DNA of 57,015 bases. Source: CAYMKL01 sp964390805 (lineage in GTDB: Bacteria > Chloroflexota > Anaerolineae > VGOG01). The DNA lies in assembly GCA_964390805.1 (NCBI GenBank), contig CAYMKL010000031.1, positions 1-57,015 on the forward strand, in the 5' to 3' direction. The position numbers and the translations under genes are program-made. Position 1 is the stretch's first letter; each line of letters begins with the position of its first letter. The notes beneath the pieces are model-generated. The model searched no databases, had not been told where the DNA came from, and saw nothing but the letters and a program-made list of their open reading frames with translations. Of this stretch, positions 47,765-55,802 are shown piece after piece.

Positions 47765-49597
47765 ATGGACACAAACCAAACTGACCGAACTGGCCATCAA
47801 ACTGGAAAAGGAATCTACGTCTCGAGCCTCTGCCTCCTTGTCCTGTTCGCCCTGGTGCTACTCACCGCCTGCGGTGGCGGCGGGGTGCGACCCACGCCGA
47901 CCCCTTTTCCCACGCCTATCGTGCCCGAAAAGCCGACCTACACCGTCCAGCGGGGCGCCGTGGTCAAGACCCTCGAGTTCCGGGGACGGGTTTCACCCGT
48001 CACCGAGAAAGAGCTGTTTTTCAAGTCCAGCGGCTATGTGCGGGATGTCCACGTGGCCCAGGGCGACCTCGTCGAGGCCGGCGATTTACTGGCCGAACTG
48101 GAGATCGGCGACCTGGAGAACCAACTGGCCCAATACCAAATTGCCTTGCAGACTGCCGAGCTGAGGTTCAGCCAGGCCGAGCAGGAATATGCCGATGCCC
48201 TGGCCGAAGCAGAAATAACTTTGCAGGGGGCCGAGTTGCAGTTACGCCAAGCGGAGCAGGCAAACGCTGACGCCCTGGCCGAAGCAACGATCACCTTGCG
48301 GGAGACCGAGTTGCAGTTGCGTCAGGCTGAGCAAGAAAACGCTGATTCCCTGACCGAAGCCCGTATTACGCTTGAGAAAGCCCAACTGGCTCAGGCGGCA
48401 GGGCTGGCCGAGGCCGACATTGCCGCCGCCCAGAGTGCTGTGGATAGCGCGGAGGCCCAGTTGGAACAACTGCTGGTCGGCCCGGACGAGCAATCGGTGG
48501 AGATTGCCAGGCTAAATTGGGACCTGGCCCGCAACACGCTCTGGCAGGCCCAACTGGAACGGGATGCCATAAAGGGGCGTTCCGGGACCCCAAGCTACCA
48601 GAAAGACCTGGCCGACGCGGCAGTCGGTTCGGCACAAATCTCGGCTAGCGTTGCCCAGTTGCAATACCAACTAGCTGGCAAGGGTGCGACCGATGAAGAG
48701 ATCAGAGTCGCGCAGGCAGCGGTGGACCAGGCCCGCGCCCAGGTCTTGGCGGCCAGAAACAACTACAGTTACACCATCCAGCTTCAGGCCAAAGAAGTCG
48801 AGCTGGCCGAGCTGCGCGTCGCAAAGCTAGCACGTGGTGTGGACCCACTGTTGGCCCAGGAAGTCGCGTTGGCCAAACTACGCGTCGCGAAGCTAGAACG
48901 TGGTGTGGACCCACTGCTAGCCCAGGAAGTCGCGTTGGCCAAACTGCGTGTCGCAAAGCTGAAACGTGGTGTGGATCCACTGCTAGCCCAGGAAGTCGAA
49001 AAGGCTCGCATTGATCTACAGGGCATCCAAGAGCGAATCGAGGACGCGCGTTTGGTGGCGCCCTTTGATGGGCGCATTCTCTCCCTGAACATCCGCGAAG
49101 GCGGCCAGGCGGTCGCCTTCAAGTCGGCGTTGATCCTGGGCGATCCGGGTGCGCTAGAGATCACGGCTGACCTGGGCGCTGATAAGCTGAGTCAGATGAG
49201 CGTTGGCCAGGCGGCCACGATTCGTCTGCTAAACCGGCCCGAGCAAGACTGGTCGGGACATGTACGTCAACTGCCCTATCCCTACGGCGGCGGGGCGGGC
49301 GAACAGGGTGAGGGTGACGAAGCCACCCGCATCAGTCTGGACGATCCCGAAGCGGGGTTTTCCGCCGTCACGTTGGAGATTGGCGAACTGGCAACGGTCA
49401 TCATCTTGCTGGAGCAGAAGGATGATGTCCTCTGGTTGCCGCCGGCCGCCCTCCGCTCCTTCCAGGGGCGCGACTTCGTCGTGATCCAAGATGGCGACCA
49501 GCAGTGGCGGGCGGACGTGCACCTGGGCCTGGAGAGCGAGGAGCGGATTGAGATATTGGAGGGGGTTGAGGAAGGGCAAGTCGTGGTTGGTCCCTAG
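47765..49597 (+). CDS. HlyD/RND-adaptor-like lipoprotein with expanded coiled-coil repeats
   Basis: The protein has 610 aa. Lipobox LLTAC is followed by a biotinyl-lipoyl-like half (FKSSGYVRDVHVAQGDLVEA GDLLAELE) and a long helical hairpin. The second lipoyl half (RLVAPFDGRILSLNIREGGQ) and a beta-barrel region come last. The hairpin contains two sets of tandem repeats: three copies of a 25-residue unit (AEQ-x-NADALAEATITLRETELQLRQ type) and three of a 22-residue unit (LRVAKLERGVDPLLAQEVAL). Such adaptors bridge MacB-type transporters with outer components. In a bacterium that may lack a classic outer membrane it may form an extracytoplasmic tunnel or substrate handler. ATG 47765 has GAGGTG upstream. 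Confidence 0.88.
   Translation: MDTNQTDRTGHQTGKGIYVSSLCLLVLFALVLLTACGGGGVRPTPTPFPTPIVPEKPTYTVQRGAVVKTLEFRGRVSPVTEKELFFKSSGYVRDVHVAQGDLVEAGDLLAELEIGDLENQLAQYQIALQTAELRFSQAEQEYADALAEAEITLQGAELQLRQAEQANADALAEATITLRETELQLRQAEQENADSLTEARITLEKAQLAQAAGLAEADIAAAQSAVDSAEAQLEQLLVGPDEQSVEIARLNWDLARNTLWQAQLERDAIKGRSGTPSYQKDLADAAVGSAQISASVAQLQYQLAGKGATDEEIRVAQAAVDQARAQVLAARNNYSYTIQLQAKEVELAELRVAKLARGVDPLLAQEVALAKLRVAKLERGVDPLLAQEVALAKLRVAKLKRGVDPLLAQEVEKARIDLQGIQERIEDARLVAPFDGRILSLNIREGGQAVAFKSALILGDPGALEITADLGADKLSQMSVGQAATIRLLNRPEQDWSGHVRQLPYPYGGGAGEQGEGDEATRISLDDPEAGFSAVTLEIGELATVIILLEQKDDVLWLPPAALRSFQGRDFVVIQDGDQQWRADVHLGLESEERIEILEGVEEGQVVVGP
48172..48395 (+). repeat. 75-bp tandem repeats (three copies) in the adaptor gene
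   Basis: Three successive 75-bp units encode the 25-residue heptad-like repeat starting AEQ. Copies diverge moderately. They lengthen the first half of the coiled-coil hairpin. Confidence 0.75.
48803..49000 (+). repeat. 66-bp tandem repeats (three copies) in the adaptor gene
   Basis: Three nearly identical 66-bp units encode LA(E/K)LRVAKL-x-RGVDPLLAQEV. Near-identity points to recent expansion. They lie in the second half of the coiled-coil region. Confidence 0.85.
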
Positions 49598-49624
49598 GCG
49601 GCAAGGAGCAATGACCAAACATCA

Positions 49625-49695
49625 GTGTCAACTTAAGGCTCAAAGGCCCGTCCCCGGGCCGCCCCGGGGACGGGGCTCAGAGCTTAAGTTGACAC
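49625..49695. repeat. Palindromic element with GC-rich core before the second ATPase gene
   Basis: Outer arms GTGTCAACTTAAG and CTTAAGTTGACAC enclose GGCTC...GAGC and a core CCCGTCCCCGGGCCGCCCCG GGGACGGGG. The core matches 735-761 and the 51509-52023 units while the outer arms differ. Confidence 0.8.
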
Positions 49696-49763
49696 AAATG
49701 AATGACCAAAGAACACGGATTGGCAGGATTTGCAGGTTTCCCCTCAGCCCAAGACGGAGGACA

Positions 49764-50525
49764 ATGACCAACGACCAAGGACCAAAGACCGAGGACCACG
49801 GACCAATTGACCAACTCGTCCGGGTTGAGGCAGTGACGCGGGTCTACCGCGTTGGGGCGCAAGAGGTGCACGCGCTGCGCGGTGTGGATCTGTCGGTAGC
49901 GCGGGGCAAGCTGGTGGCCCTGCGCGGTCGCTCTGGCTCGGGAAAGACCACGCTGCTCAACATCATCGGCGGGCTCGACCGGCCCACCAGCGGCGAAGTC
50001 CATTTTGACGGCCAGTCGCTGGCGGGGCTGAGTGGACGCGAGTTGACCCGGCTGCGTCGCTACCGCATCGGCTTCATCTTTCAGTCCTTTGCCCTGCTGC
50101 CGACCTACTCGGCCTTTGAGAACGTCGAGTTGCTGCTGCGGATCGCGGGGGTGAAGAGGCAGGAGCGGCTTCAGCAGGCCAGAGACAGCCTGCGCCTGGT
50201 GGGGTTGGGCCGCTGGATGGACCACCGCCCGGACGAGATGTCGGGTGGTCAACAGCAGCGGGTGGCCATCGCCCGCGCCCTGGCGACCCACCCCGATCTG
50301 ATTCTGGCCGACGAGCCAACCGGCGAGCTGGACACCACCACCGGCCGGCAGATCTTTGCTTTGCTGCGCCGAGTGGTCGAGGTCGAGGGCATCACGGTTC
50401 TGACGGCTACCCACGACCTCCTGATTGACGAATACGCCGACCTGGTGTATGAGTTACAGGATGGACGCACTGTGGTAAAATCGCGGCATCCAGAGATGAC
50501 GAAAGGAGAAAGTGACAGCGAATGA
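49764..50525 (+). CDS. ABC transporter ATP-binding protein (MacB/LolD type), second copy
   Basis: This 253-aa ATPase has Walker A ALRGRSGSGKTTLLNIIGGL, Q-loop FIFQSFALLPTYSAFENVEL, signature EMSGGQQQRVAIARALATHP, Walker B LILADEPTGELD and H-loop TATHDLLI. It belongs to the same class as the 43382 protein but has no extra domain. No second permease is encoded nearby, so it may form a heterodimer with the first ATPase on the 40503 permease or serve a distant one. ATG 49764 with GGAGGACA immediately before is chosen; the longer open frame runs through the palindromic repeat and the HlyD gene. It overlaps the next gene by 4 bp (ATGA). Confidence 0.92.
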   Translation: MTNDQGPKTEDHGPIDQLVRVEAVTRVYRVGAQEVHALRGVDLSVARGKLVALRGRSGSGKTTLLNIIGGLDRPTSGEVHFDGQSLAGLSGRELTRLRRYRIGFIFQSFALLPTYSAFENVELLLRIAGVKRQERLQQARDSLRLVGLGRWMDHRPDEMSGGQQQRVAIARALATHPDLILADEPTGELDTTTGRQIFALLRRVVEVEGITVLTATHDLLIDEYADLVYELQDGRTVVKSRHPEMTKGESDSE

Positions 50526-51265
50526 AGCAATTCTGTGTAACTACTGCTATGGGCAAGCGACTGATCGGCAAGGCGATGGCCCTTCACCCCGCCATCAAGG
50601 ACGTGCTTGAGAAGGGAACGCTGGTCATCATCGCAGGTACGACCAACGGCTACGTAGCTGAAGAGATTCTCAAGTCGCTGGGGCAGGCCGAGGGATTCTC
50701 ACGAAAGGGCTTTCGCCGTGGTCTGACCGTAGCTCCTGGGGCCAAAGCCATCAAGGCTGAGTTTCCAGGAGATGTGATCATCAGCGACGGCCAGTGGCAG
50801 AAGGGCAAGACCATCTATGACGTAGCAGATGATCTCAAAGCTGGCGACGTCATTCTGAAGGGAGCCAATGCCTTCGACGCGCGTGGTCAGGCCGCCGTGC
50901 AGATCGCCCATCCAAAGGGAGGAACGATCATCGCCGCGCTCTCAGCGGTCGTCGGCCAGCGGGCGCAACTGATCGTGCCCGTGGGCCTGGAAAAGCGCGT
51001 GCTCGAAGACGTAAACGTGCTGGCCCAACGGTGCAGTGCTCCGTCTGCCAGGGGACTGCGTATGCTGCCCATACCTGGCAAGATCTTCACCGAACTGGAC
51101 GCCATCAGACTGATGACGGGCGCCGAGGCCTGTCTGTTGGCCGCCGGCGGCATTTGTGGCGCAGAAGGCGCTGCCTGGCTGGGCATTACCGGCACCGAAG
51201 AGCAAATCCAGGCTGCCGCCGAGCTGATCAAGTCGGTTGCCGATGAACCGCCGTGCGAAGCATGA
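50522..51265 (+). CDS. Conserved-looking protein of unknown function
   Basis: This 247-aa soluble protein shows no signal peptide or membrane segment. Glycine-rich stretches LVIIAGTTNGYVAEEILKSL, GDVILKGANAFDARGQAAVQ, GGTIIAALSAVVGQRAQLIV and a final CLLAAGGICGAEGAAWLGIT suggest an alpha/beta fold binding a nucleotide or sugar phosphate. The first recalls DeoR/CoA-transferase-like (ISOCOT) sites, but this is only a resemblance. Six cysteines lie in the chain. The gene overlaps the ATPase gene by 4 bp and is followed by a strong terminator, so it ends the transport operon; a regulatory or metabolic role tied to the transported compound is possible. Confidence 0.8.
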   Translation: MKQFCVTTAMGKRLIGKAMALHPAIKDVLEKGTLVIIAGTTNGYVAEEILKSLGQAEGFSRKGFRRGLTVAPGAKAIKAEFPGDVIISDGQWQKGKTIYDVADDLKAGDVILKGANAFDARGQAAVQIAHPKGGTIIAALSAVVGQRAQLIVPVGLEKRVLEDVNVLAQRCSAPSARGLRMLPIPGKIFTELDAIRLMTGAEACLLAAGGICGAEGAAWLGITGTEEQIQAAAELIKSVADEPPCEA

Positions 51266-51320
51266 GCTGTGGAGGTCGTGGGAACGGCCTGAGGCGCCAA
51301 GCGTCAAACGTCATCAAAAG

Positions 51321-51355
51321 AACTCCCCGGTTGGCCGATGCGCCGGGGAGTTTTC
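51321..51355 (+). terminator. Rho-independent terminator of the transport operon
   Basis: AACTCCCCGG (51321-51330) and CCGGGGAGTT (51343-51352) form a perfect 10-bp stem, followed by TTTTC. It lies 55 bp after the stop of the 50522 gene. Confidence 0.85.
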
Positions 51356-51386
51356 TGCGTGTGTGCGCTCAGGCAGGTCGGCAGTG

Positions 51387-51415
51387 TTGCAGGAATGGAT
51401 AAGTTGTGGTAAGAT
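51387..51415 (+). promoter_or_regulatory. Candidate promoter of the molybdenum hydroxylase operon
   Basis: TTGCAG (51387-51392), a 17-bp spacer ending TGTGG and TAAGAT (51410-51415) follow just after the terminator. The -10 context GTGGTAAGATTA equals that of the kinase promoter at 34317. It would give a leader of about 620 nt containing the four tandem repeats. Confidence 0.5.
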
Positions 51416-51508
51416 TATGACATCCAAACAGATGTGAGAATCTGGATGGGTCTAGCGACACATCAATGTTAGATCACGGCAACTGTGGTAAGCCGAGCTA
51501 AAGGCCAC

Positions 51509-52023
51509 AGGAGCTTTCCTGGAAAGTGCTCTGAGCCCCGTCCCCGGGGCGGCTTTTGCAGGGTGACTTCGGTGGCGACGCCCCCGAGGACGGGGGCTAG
51601 GAGCGTTTTCGAAGACTTTCCGGGAGATCTCTACAGGAGCTTTCCCGGAAAGTGCTCTGAGCCCCGTCCCCGGGGCGGCTTTTGTAGGGTGACTTCGCTG
51701 GCGACGCCCCCGAGGATGGGGGCTAAGAGCATTTTCGAAGGCTTTCCGGGAGATCTCTACAGGAGCTTTCCCGGAAAGTCTCGCCCCCCCGTCCCCGGGG
51801 CGACTTTTTCAGAGTGACTTCGCTGGCGACGCCGCCGCTTCGCTAACGGGGGACGGGGGCTAAGAGCGTTTTCGAAGGGTTTCCGGGAGATCTCTACAGG
51901 AGCTTTCCCGGAAAGTGCTCTGAGCCCCGTCCCCGGGGCGGCTTTTGCAGGGTGACTTCGGTGGCGACGCCCCCGAGGACGGGGGCTAGGAGCGTTTTCG
52001 AAGACTTTCCGGGAGATCTCTAC
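51509..52023. repeat. Four tandem copies of a ~126-bp palindromic unit
   Basis: Units lie at 51509-51634, 51635-51760, 51761-51897 (137 bp, with an 11-bp net gain) and 51898-52023, end to end with no spacers. Each begins AGGAGCTTTCCCGGAAAGT and ends with its near reverse complement ACTTTCCGGGAGATCTCTAC. The centre holds GCCCCGTCCCCGGGGCGGC and CCCCCGAGGACGGGGGCT. Units 1 and 4 are almost identical; 2 and 3 differ more. The array ends 22 bp before the start of the FAD-subunit gene. An ORF running through it is a by-product of the 126-bp (3n) period. Confidence 0.92.
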
Positions 52024-52045
52024 AGACTACTAGAGGAGGTGTACC

Positions 52046-52948
52046 TTGCAGGCTTTTGACTATGTTGCCGCGCACAGCGTTGAAGAGGCTGTCTCGCTCC
52101 TATCGAGGGATGGCGACCTGGCCTGCGTACTCAGTGGCGGCACGGACCTTCTGGTGCAAATGCGCGAAGGACAGATCAAGGTTAAGCTTGTGGTAGACGT
52201 CAAGCCGATCCCAGAGCTGAACGTACTGGCCTACGATCCCACTAAAGGGCTACGGCTGGGCGCGGCGGTGCCCTGCTTTCGCATTCGCAGCGAGCCAACC
52301 GTCGCGGCGGCCTATCCCGGTCTGATTGACGCCGTCTCGTTGATCGGTGGCGTTCAGATTCAGGGCCGAGCCAGCGTGGGCGGAAACCTGGGCAACGCCT
52401 CCCCCGGCGCCGACTGCATCCCGGCTCTGATTGTCCATGAGGCTGTTTGTGAAATCGCCGGACCGGATGGCCGTCGGCGAGTCCCAGTGGAGGATTTCTG
52501 CACCGCGCCAGGCCAAACCGTCCTCCGCAAGGGCGAGTTCCTGGTACAGTTGCACATCCCGCCTCCGAAACCAGGGTTCGGCGCCCATTATGTGCGTTTC
52601 ACTCCCCGAAACGAAATGGACATCGCCGTCGTCGGGGCCGGGGCTTCTGTCCTTCTGGACGAAAGCGGCGCGACGTTGCGGTCGGTTCGCGTCGCCCTGG
52701 CCGCCGTAGCGCCGACGCCGCTCTTTGTGCCCCAGGTCGGTGCGGCCCTGGTTGGGCGCTCGGTTCCCGACGAAGCCTCATTGGAGGCGGCTATCGAGGA
52801 GGCGGCCCAAATTGCCCAAGCAGCGTCCCGCCCCATCAGCGATGTGCGGGGAACGGCCGCCCAGCGCAAGCATCTTTCGGCGGTGTTGACCCGCCGGGCT
52901 CTACGGAAGGCCATCAAGAGAGCCCGGAAGACCCTGAGGGAGGCATAG
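52046..52948 (+). CDS. Molybdenum hydroxylase FAD-binding subunit (CoxM/XdhB type)
   Basis: This 300-aa flavin subunit of the xanthine dehydrogenase/CO dehydrogenase family passes electrons from the iron-sulfur part to an acceptor. FAD motifs are LSGGTDLLVQMREGQI (about residue 30) and IGGVQIQGRASVGGNLGNAS PGAD (about 100-123). The usual C-terminal domain follows. Translation appears to start at TTG 52046, preceded by AGAGGAGGTG; no ATG near the N-terminus keeps the conserved FDYVAAHSVEEAV opening. The next gene begins 2 bp after its stop. Expression probably depends on the leader with four palindromic units. Confidence 0.9.
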   Translation: MQAFDYVAAHSVEEAVSLLSRDGDLACVLSGGTDLLVQMREGQIKVKLVVDVKPIPELNVLAYDPTKGLRLGAAVPCFRIRSEPTVAAAYPGLIDAVSLIGGVQIQGRASVGGNLGNASPGADCIPALIVHEAVCEIAGPDGRRRVPVEDFCTAPGQTVLRKGEFLVQLHIPPPKPGFGAHYVRFTPRNEMDIAVVGAGASVLLDESGATLRSVRVALAAVAPTPLFVPQVGAALVGRSVPDEASLEAAIEEAAQIAQAASRPISDVRGTAAQRKHLSAVLTRRALRKAIKRARKTLREA

Positions 52949-52950
52949 AA

Positions 52951-55743
52951 ATGTCCCAAAAAGTGCATGTACGAGCACGCATCAACAATGAAGACGTAGA
53001 ATTCCTGTGCGAACCGCGCCAGAGCCTGTTGGAAGTATTGCGCGAGGAATTAATGCTCACCGGCACCAAAGACGGGTGCAACAACGGCAACTGCGGCGCC
53101 TGCAGCGTCATCCTCGACGGCGTGCTGGTCAATTCGTGCCTGGTCCTGGCAGTCGAAGTAGAGGGCAAAACGGTGACCACCATCGAGGGCATTGCCCCGC
53201 CCGAGGGCCTGCACCCCCTCCAACAGGCGTTCCTGGAGGACGCTGCGGTCCAATGTGGCTTCTGCACCCCGGGTGTTATCATGGCAGCAAAAGCCTTGTT
53301 GGATCAGCATCCGACCCCCACAGAACGAGAAGTCCGCTACTGGCTGGCCGGCAATCTCTGCCGCTGCACCGGCTACGATAAGATCGTGCGCGTCATCCTC
53401 CAGGCCGCCGCTGTGCCAAACTCCGTTCAGAAAAAGCCCGCGCAAGACGAGGGTCAGGAGAAAACGTACCGCGTGATCGGCACGCGACCCATCCGCCACG
53501 ACGGCACCGACAAGGTCACCGGGCGGGCTTCCTTCGGTGCCGACATCCAGCTACCCGACATGCTCTACGGCAAGGTGCTGCGCAGCCCCCACGCCCATGC
53601 TCACATCCGCTCCATTGACACGAGCGAGGCGGAGGCACTGCCCGGCGTCAAGGCGGTGGTGACCGCCGCCGACCTGAGTGAAGGGGCAAATAACCTGCGC
53701 TATCGGAGGAACAACATCCTGGCGCGGGACAAGGTGCTGTACCACGGACATGCCGTCGCCGCAGTATCGGCCACCAGCCCCCACATCGCCGAAGAGGCGC
53801 TGGCACTGATCAAAGTGGACTATGAAGTGCTGCCGCCGCTGCTGGATGTGCGAAAGGCCATGCGCGACGACGCGCCGATCCTGCTGGACGACCTGCGCAC
53901 CGACGAGCTGGGCGAGAAAGGCGAGGGTGCCACCAACATCTCCAATCATATACAGCACCAACGGGGTGATGTGGAGCGTGGCTTTCAGAAAGCGGCGGTG
54001 ATCGTCGAACGCGAGTTCCATACTGCTACCGTGCATCAAGGCTACATCGAACCGCAGAGCGCCACGGCCCTCTACAACCCTGACGGTCAGTTGACCATCT
54101 GGTGCACCACTCAGGGAGCGTTTGGCGTTCGTGATCAGGTCTCCGACATCTTGCAGATCCCGGTCTCCAGAATCCGGGTGATCCCGATGGAGATCGGCGG
54201 TGGCTTTGGCGGGAAGAACAACGTCTACCTGGAGCCAGTGGCGGCGCTGCTTTCGAAAAGAAGCCGTCATCGGCCTGTCAAAATGGTCCTGAGCCGCGCC
54301 GAGGTGCTAGCCGCCACCGGCCCCACGTCTGGTTCCTACATCCGCGTCAAGATGGGCTCTGACGAGAGCGGGCGGATCACAGCAGCAGAAGCCTACCTGG
54401 CCTACGAGGCCGGCGCTTTCCCGGGTCCATTTCCACTGGTAGGCTCTGGCGCAAGCATCATCTTTGCCCCTTACCGTCTCGAGAACGTCCAGATTGATGG
54501 ATATGAGGTGGTGGTCAGCAAACCCAAGGCCCAAACCTATCGTGCGCCCGGGGCTAGCAACGCCGTCTTTGCCGCCGAAGTGGTGATTGACGAGCTCTGC
54601 GAAAAGCTGGGCATGGACCCGCTCGAATTCCGGACCATCAACGGCGCGCAGGAGGGCGACCGTCGGCCCGACGGCCCTGTCCATCCCCGCATCGGCTACC
54701 TGGAAACCGTCGAGGCCGCCAGAAACCACCCCCACTACGCTGCCCCGCTGGCAGGCTCAAACCGGGGTCGGGGGGTGGCCTCTGGCTTCTGGGGCAACTG
54801 GGGCGGGCGCTCCAGCGCCACGGCCAGCGTCAACCCCGATGGGACCGTCAACCTGGTGACGGGCTCCGTAGACCTCAGCGGCACACGCACATCCACCGCT
54901 ATGCAACTGGCCGAAACGTTGGGCATTCCCGTCGAAGACGTCAAGCCGCGAGTGGCCGACACGGATTCGGTGGGCTACACCGAAGGGAGCTATGGCAGCC
55001 GGACGACGTTCGCCACCGGGTGGGCGGCCTACGAACTGGGCCAACGCCTCAAGCGCGAACTGATCGAGCGCGCGGCTCAGTTGTGGGAGGTGAGCGCGGA
55101 AGAAGTCACCTTTGAGGACGGCGTCTTCTCGTCGGACGACCAGCAGACTTGTACTGAGCCATGCCCTGAGCGTAGTCGAAGGGGAAGCGAACGTATCACC
55201 TTCAAAGAGCTGGCCGCCCGGCTGGACGAAACGGGCGGCCCGATCATGGTCAGCGCGACGGTCTTTCCTGAGGGCATTGGTCCTGGCGTTGGCACCCACA
55301 TCGTGGATGTGGAGGTAGACCCAGAGACGGGCAAGGTGGACATCCTGCGCTACACCGCCGTTCAGGACGTCGGCAAGGCCATCCATCCCGGCTTCGTGGA
55401 GGGCCAGCTCCACGGCGGCGTGGCTCAGGGCATCGGCTGGGCCTTGAACGAGGAATACGTCTACGACGAAGCGGGCCATTTGCTCAATGCCGATTTTCTG
55501 GACTATCGTATCCCCACCTTCCCAGACCTGCCGATGGTTGATACCGTCCTTGTGGAAGTGCCGAACCCGGGCCACCCCTACGGCGTGCGCGGCGTAGGCG
55601 AACCACCCATCCTGCCGCCGCCGGCCGCCGTCGCCAACGCGATCTATCGGGCCGTGGGCGTGCGCATGAACGTGCTGCCGATGTCACCGACGAACATCCT
55701 GGAGGCGTTGTGGGAATCAACCACCCTCCCGCAGGTTACATGA
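52951..55743 (+). CDS. Fused 2Fe-2S and molybdopterin-binding subunit of a xanthine-dehydrogenase-family enzyme
   Basis: The protein has 930 aa. The N-terminal 2Fe-2S part has DGCNNGNCGACSVILDG and VQCGFCTPG ... LAGNLCRCTGYD, giving all eight cluster cysteines. From about residue 170 comes the Mo-cofactor subunit (IRHDGTDKVTGRASFGADIQ, MEIGGGFGGKNNVYLEP, AYRAPG-like TYRAPGASNAVFAAE, and GVRGVGEPPI with the catalytic Glu). The enzyme hydroxylates an aldehyde, purine or other heterocycle; substrate cannot be told. Small and large subunits are separate in most operons of this type, so the fusion is notable. The peptide PCPERSRRG (55163) and the last residues (LPQVT) come from palindromic repeats. 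Confidence 0.93.
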   Translation: MSQKVHVRARINNEDVEFLCEPRQSLLEVLREELMLTGTKDGCNNGNCGACSVILDGVLVNSCLVLAVEVEGKTVTTIEGIAPPEGLHPLQQAFLEDAAVQCGFCTPGVIMAAKALLDQHPTPTEREVRYWLAGNLCRCTGYDKIVRVILQAAAVPNSVQKKPAQDEGQEKTYRVIGTRPIRHDGTDKVTGRASFGADIQLPDMLYGKVLRSPHAHAHIRSIDTSEAEALPGVKAVVTAADLSEGANNLRYRRNNILARDKVLYHGHAVAAVSATSPHIAEEALALIKVDYEVLPPLLDVRKAMRDDAPILLDDLRTDELGEKGEGATNISNHIQHQRGDVERGFQKAAVIVEREFHTATVHQGYIEPQSATALYNPDGQLTIWCTTQGAFGVRDQVSDILQIPVSRIRVIPMEIGGGFGGKNNVYLEPVAALLSKRSRHRPVKMVLSRAEVLAATGPTSGSYIRVKMGSDESGRITAAEAYLAYEAGAFPGPFPLVGSGASIIFAPYRLENVQIDGYEVVVSKPKAQTYRAPGASNAVFAAEVVIDELCEKLGMDPLEFRTINGAQEGDRRPDGPVHPRIGYLETVEAARNHPHYAAPLAGSNRGRGVASGFWGNWGGRSSATASVNPDGTVNLVTGSVDLSGTRTSTAMQLAETLGIPVEDVKPRVADTDSVGYTEGSYGSRTTFATGWAAYELGQRLKRELIERAAQLWEVSAEEVTFEDGVFSSDDQQTCTEPCPERSRRGSERITFKELAARLDETGGPIMVSATVFPEGIGPGVGTHIVDVEVDPETGKVDILRYTAVQDVGKAIHPGFVEGQLHGGVAQGIGWALNEEYVYDEAGHLLNADFLDYRIPTFPDLPMVDTVLVEVPNPGHPYGVRGVGEPPILPPPAAVANAIYRAVGVRMNVLPMSPTNILEALWESTTLPQVT
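55163..55184. repeat. GCCCTGAGCGTAGTCGAAGG repeat inside the Mo-hydroxylase gene
   Basis: GCCCTGAGCGTAGTCGAAGG is a member of the dispersed CCCTTCGAC...CAGGGC family, read in frame as CPERSRRG in a surface-type loop. Confidence 0.7.
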
Positions 55744-55784
55744 GCGATGCTCAGCCAGAGGCCGCTCAAACCTGCGGGAGGGTG
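55722..55784. repeat. Perfect 16-bp-arm palindrome spanning the Mo-hydroxylase stop codon
   Basis: CACCCTCCCGCAGGTT (55722-55737) and AACCTGCGGGAGGGTG (55769-55784) are exact reverse complements. The left arm supplies the last codons of the gene, so the natural C-terminus was probably replaced. It could act as a processing or stability hairpin before the MoaD-like gene. Confidence 0.8.
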
Positions 55785-55802
55785 ACGAGGGGGTAGATTG
55801 GC

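Noticed and set aside
51485..51817. Plus-strand ORF of 110 codons with an internal 42-residue repeat
   Set aside because: It arises because the palindromic DNA unit is 126 bp, a multiple of three. There is no ribosome-binding site, and the array continues beyond the frame's stop.
51509..52023. Possible CRISPR array
   Set aside because: Units are about 126 bp, directly adjacent, with no variable spacers and no cas genes nearby.
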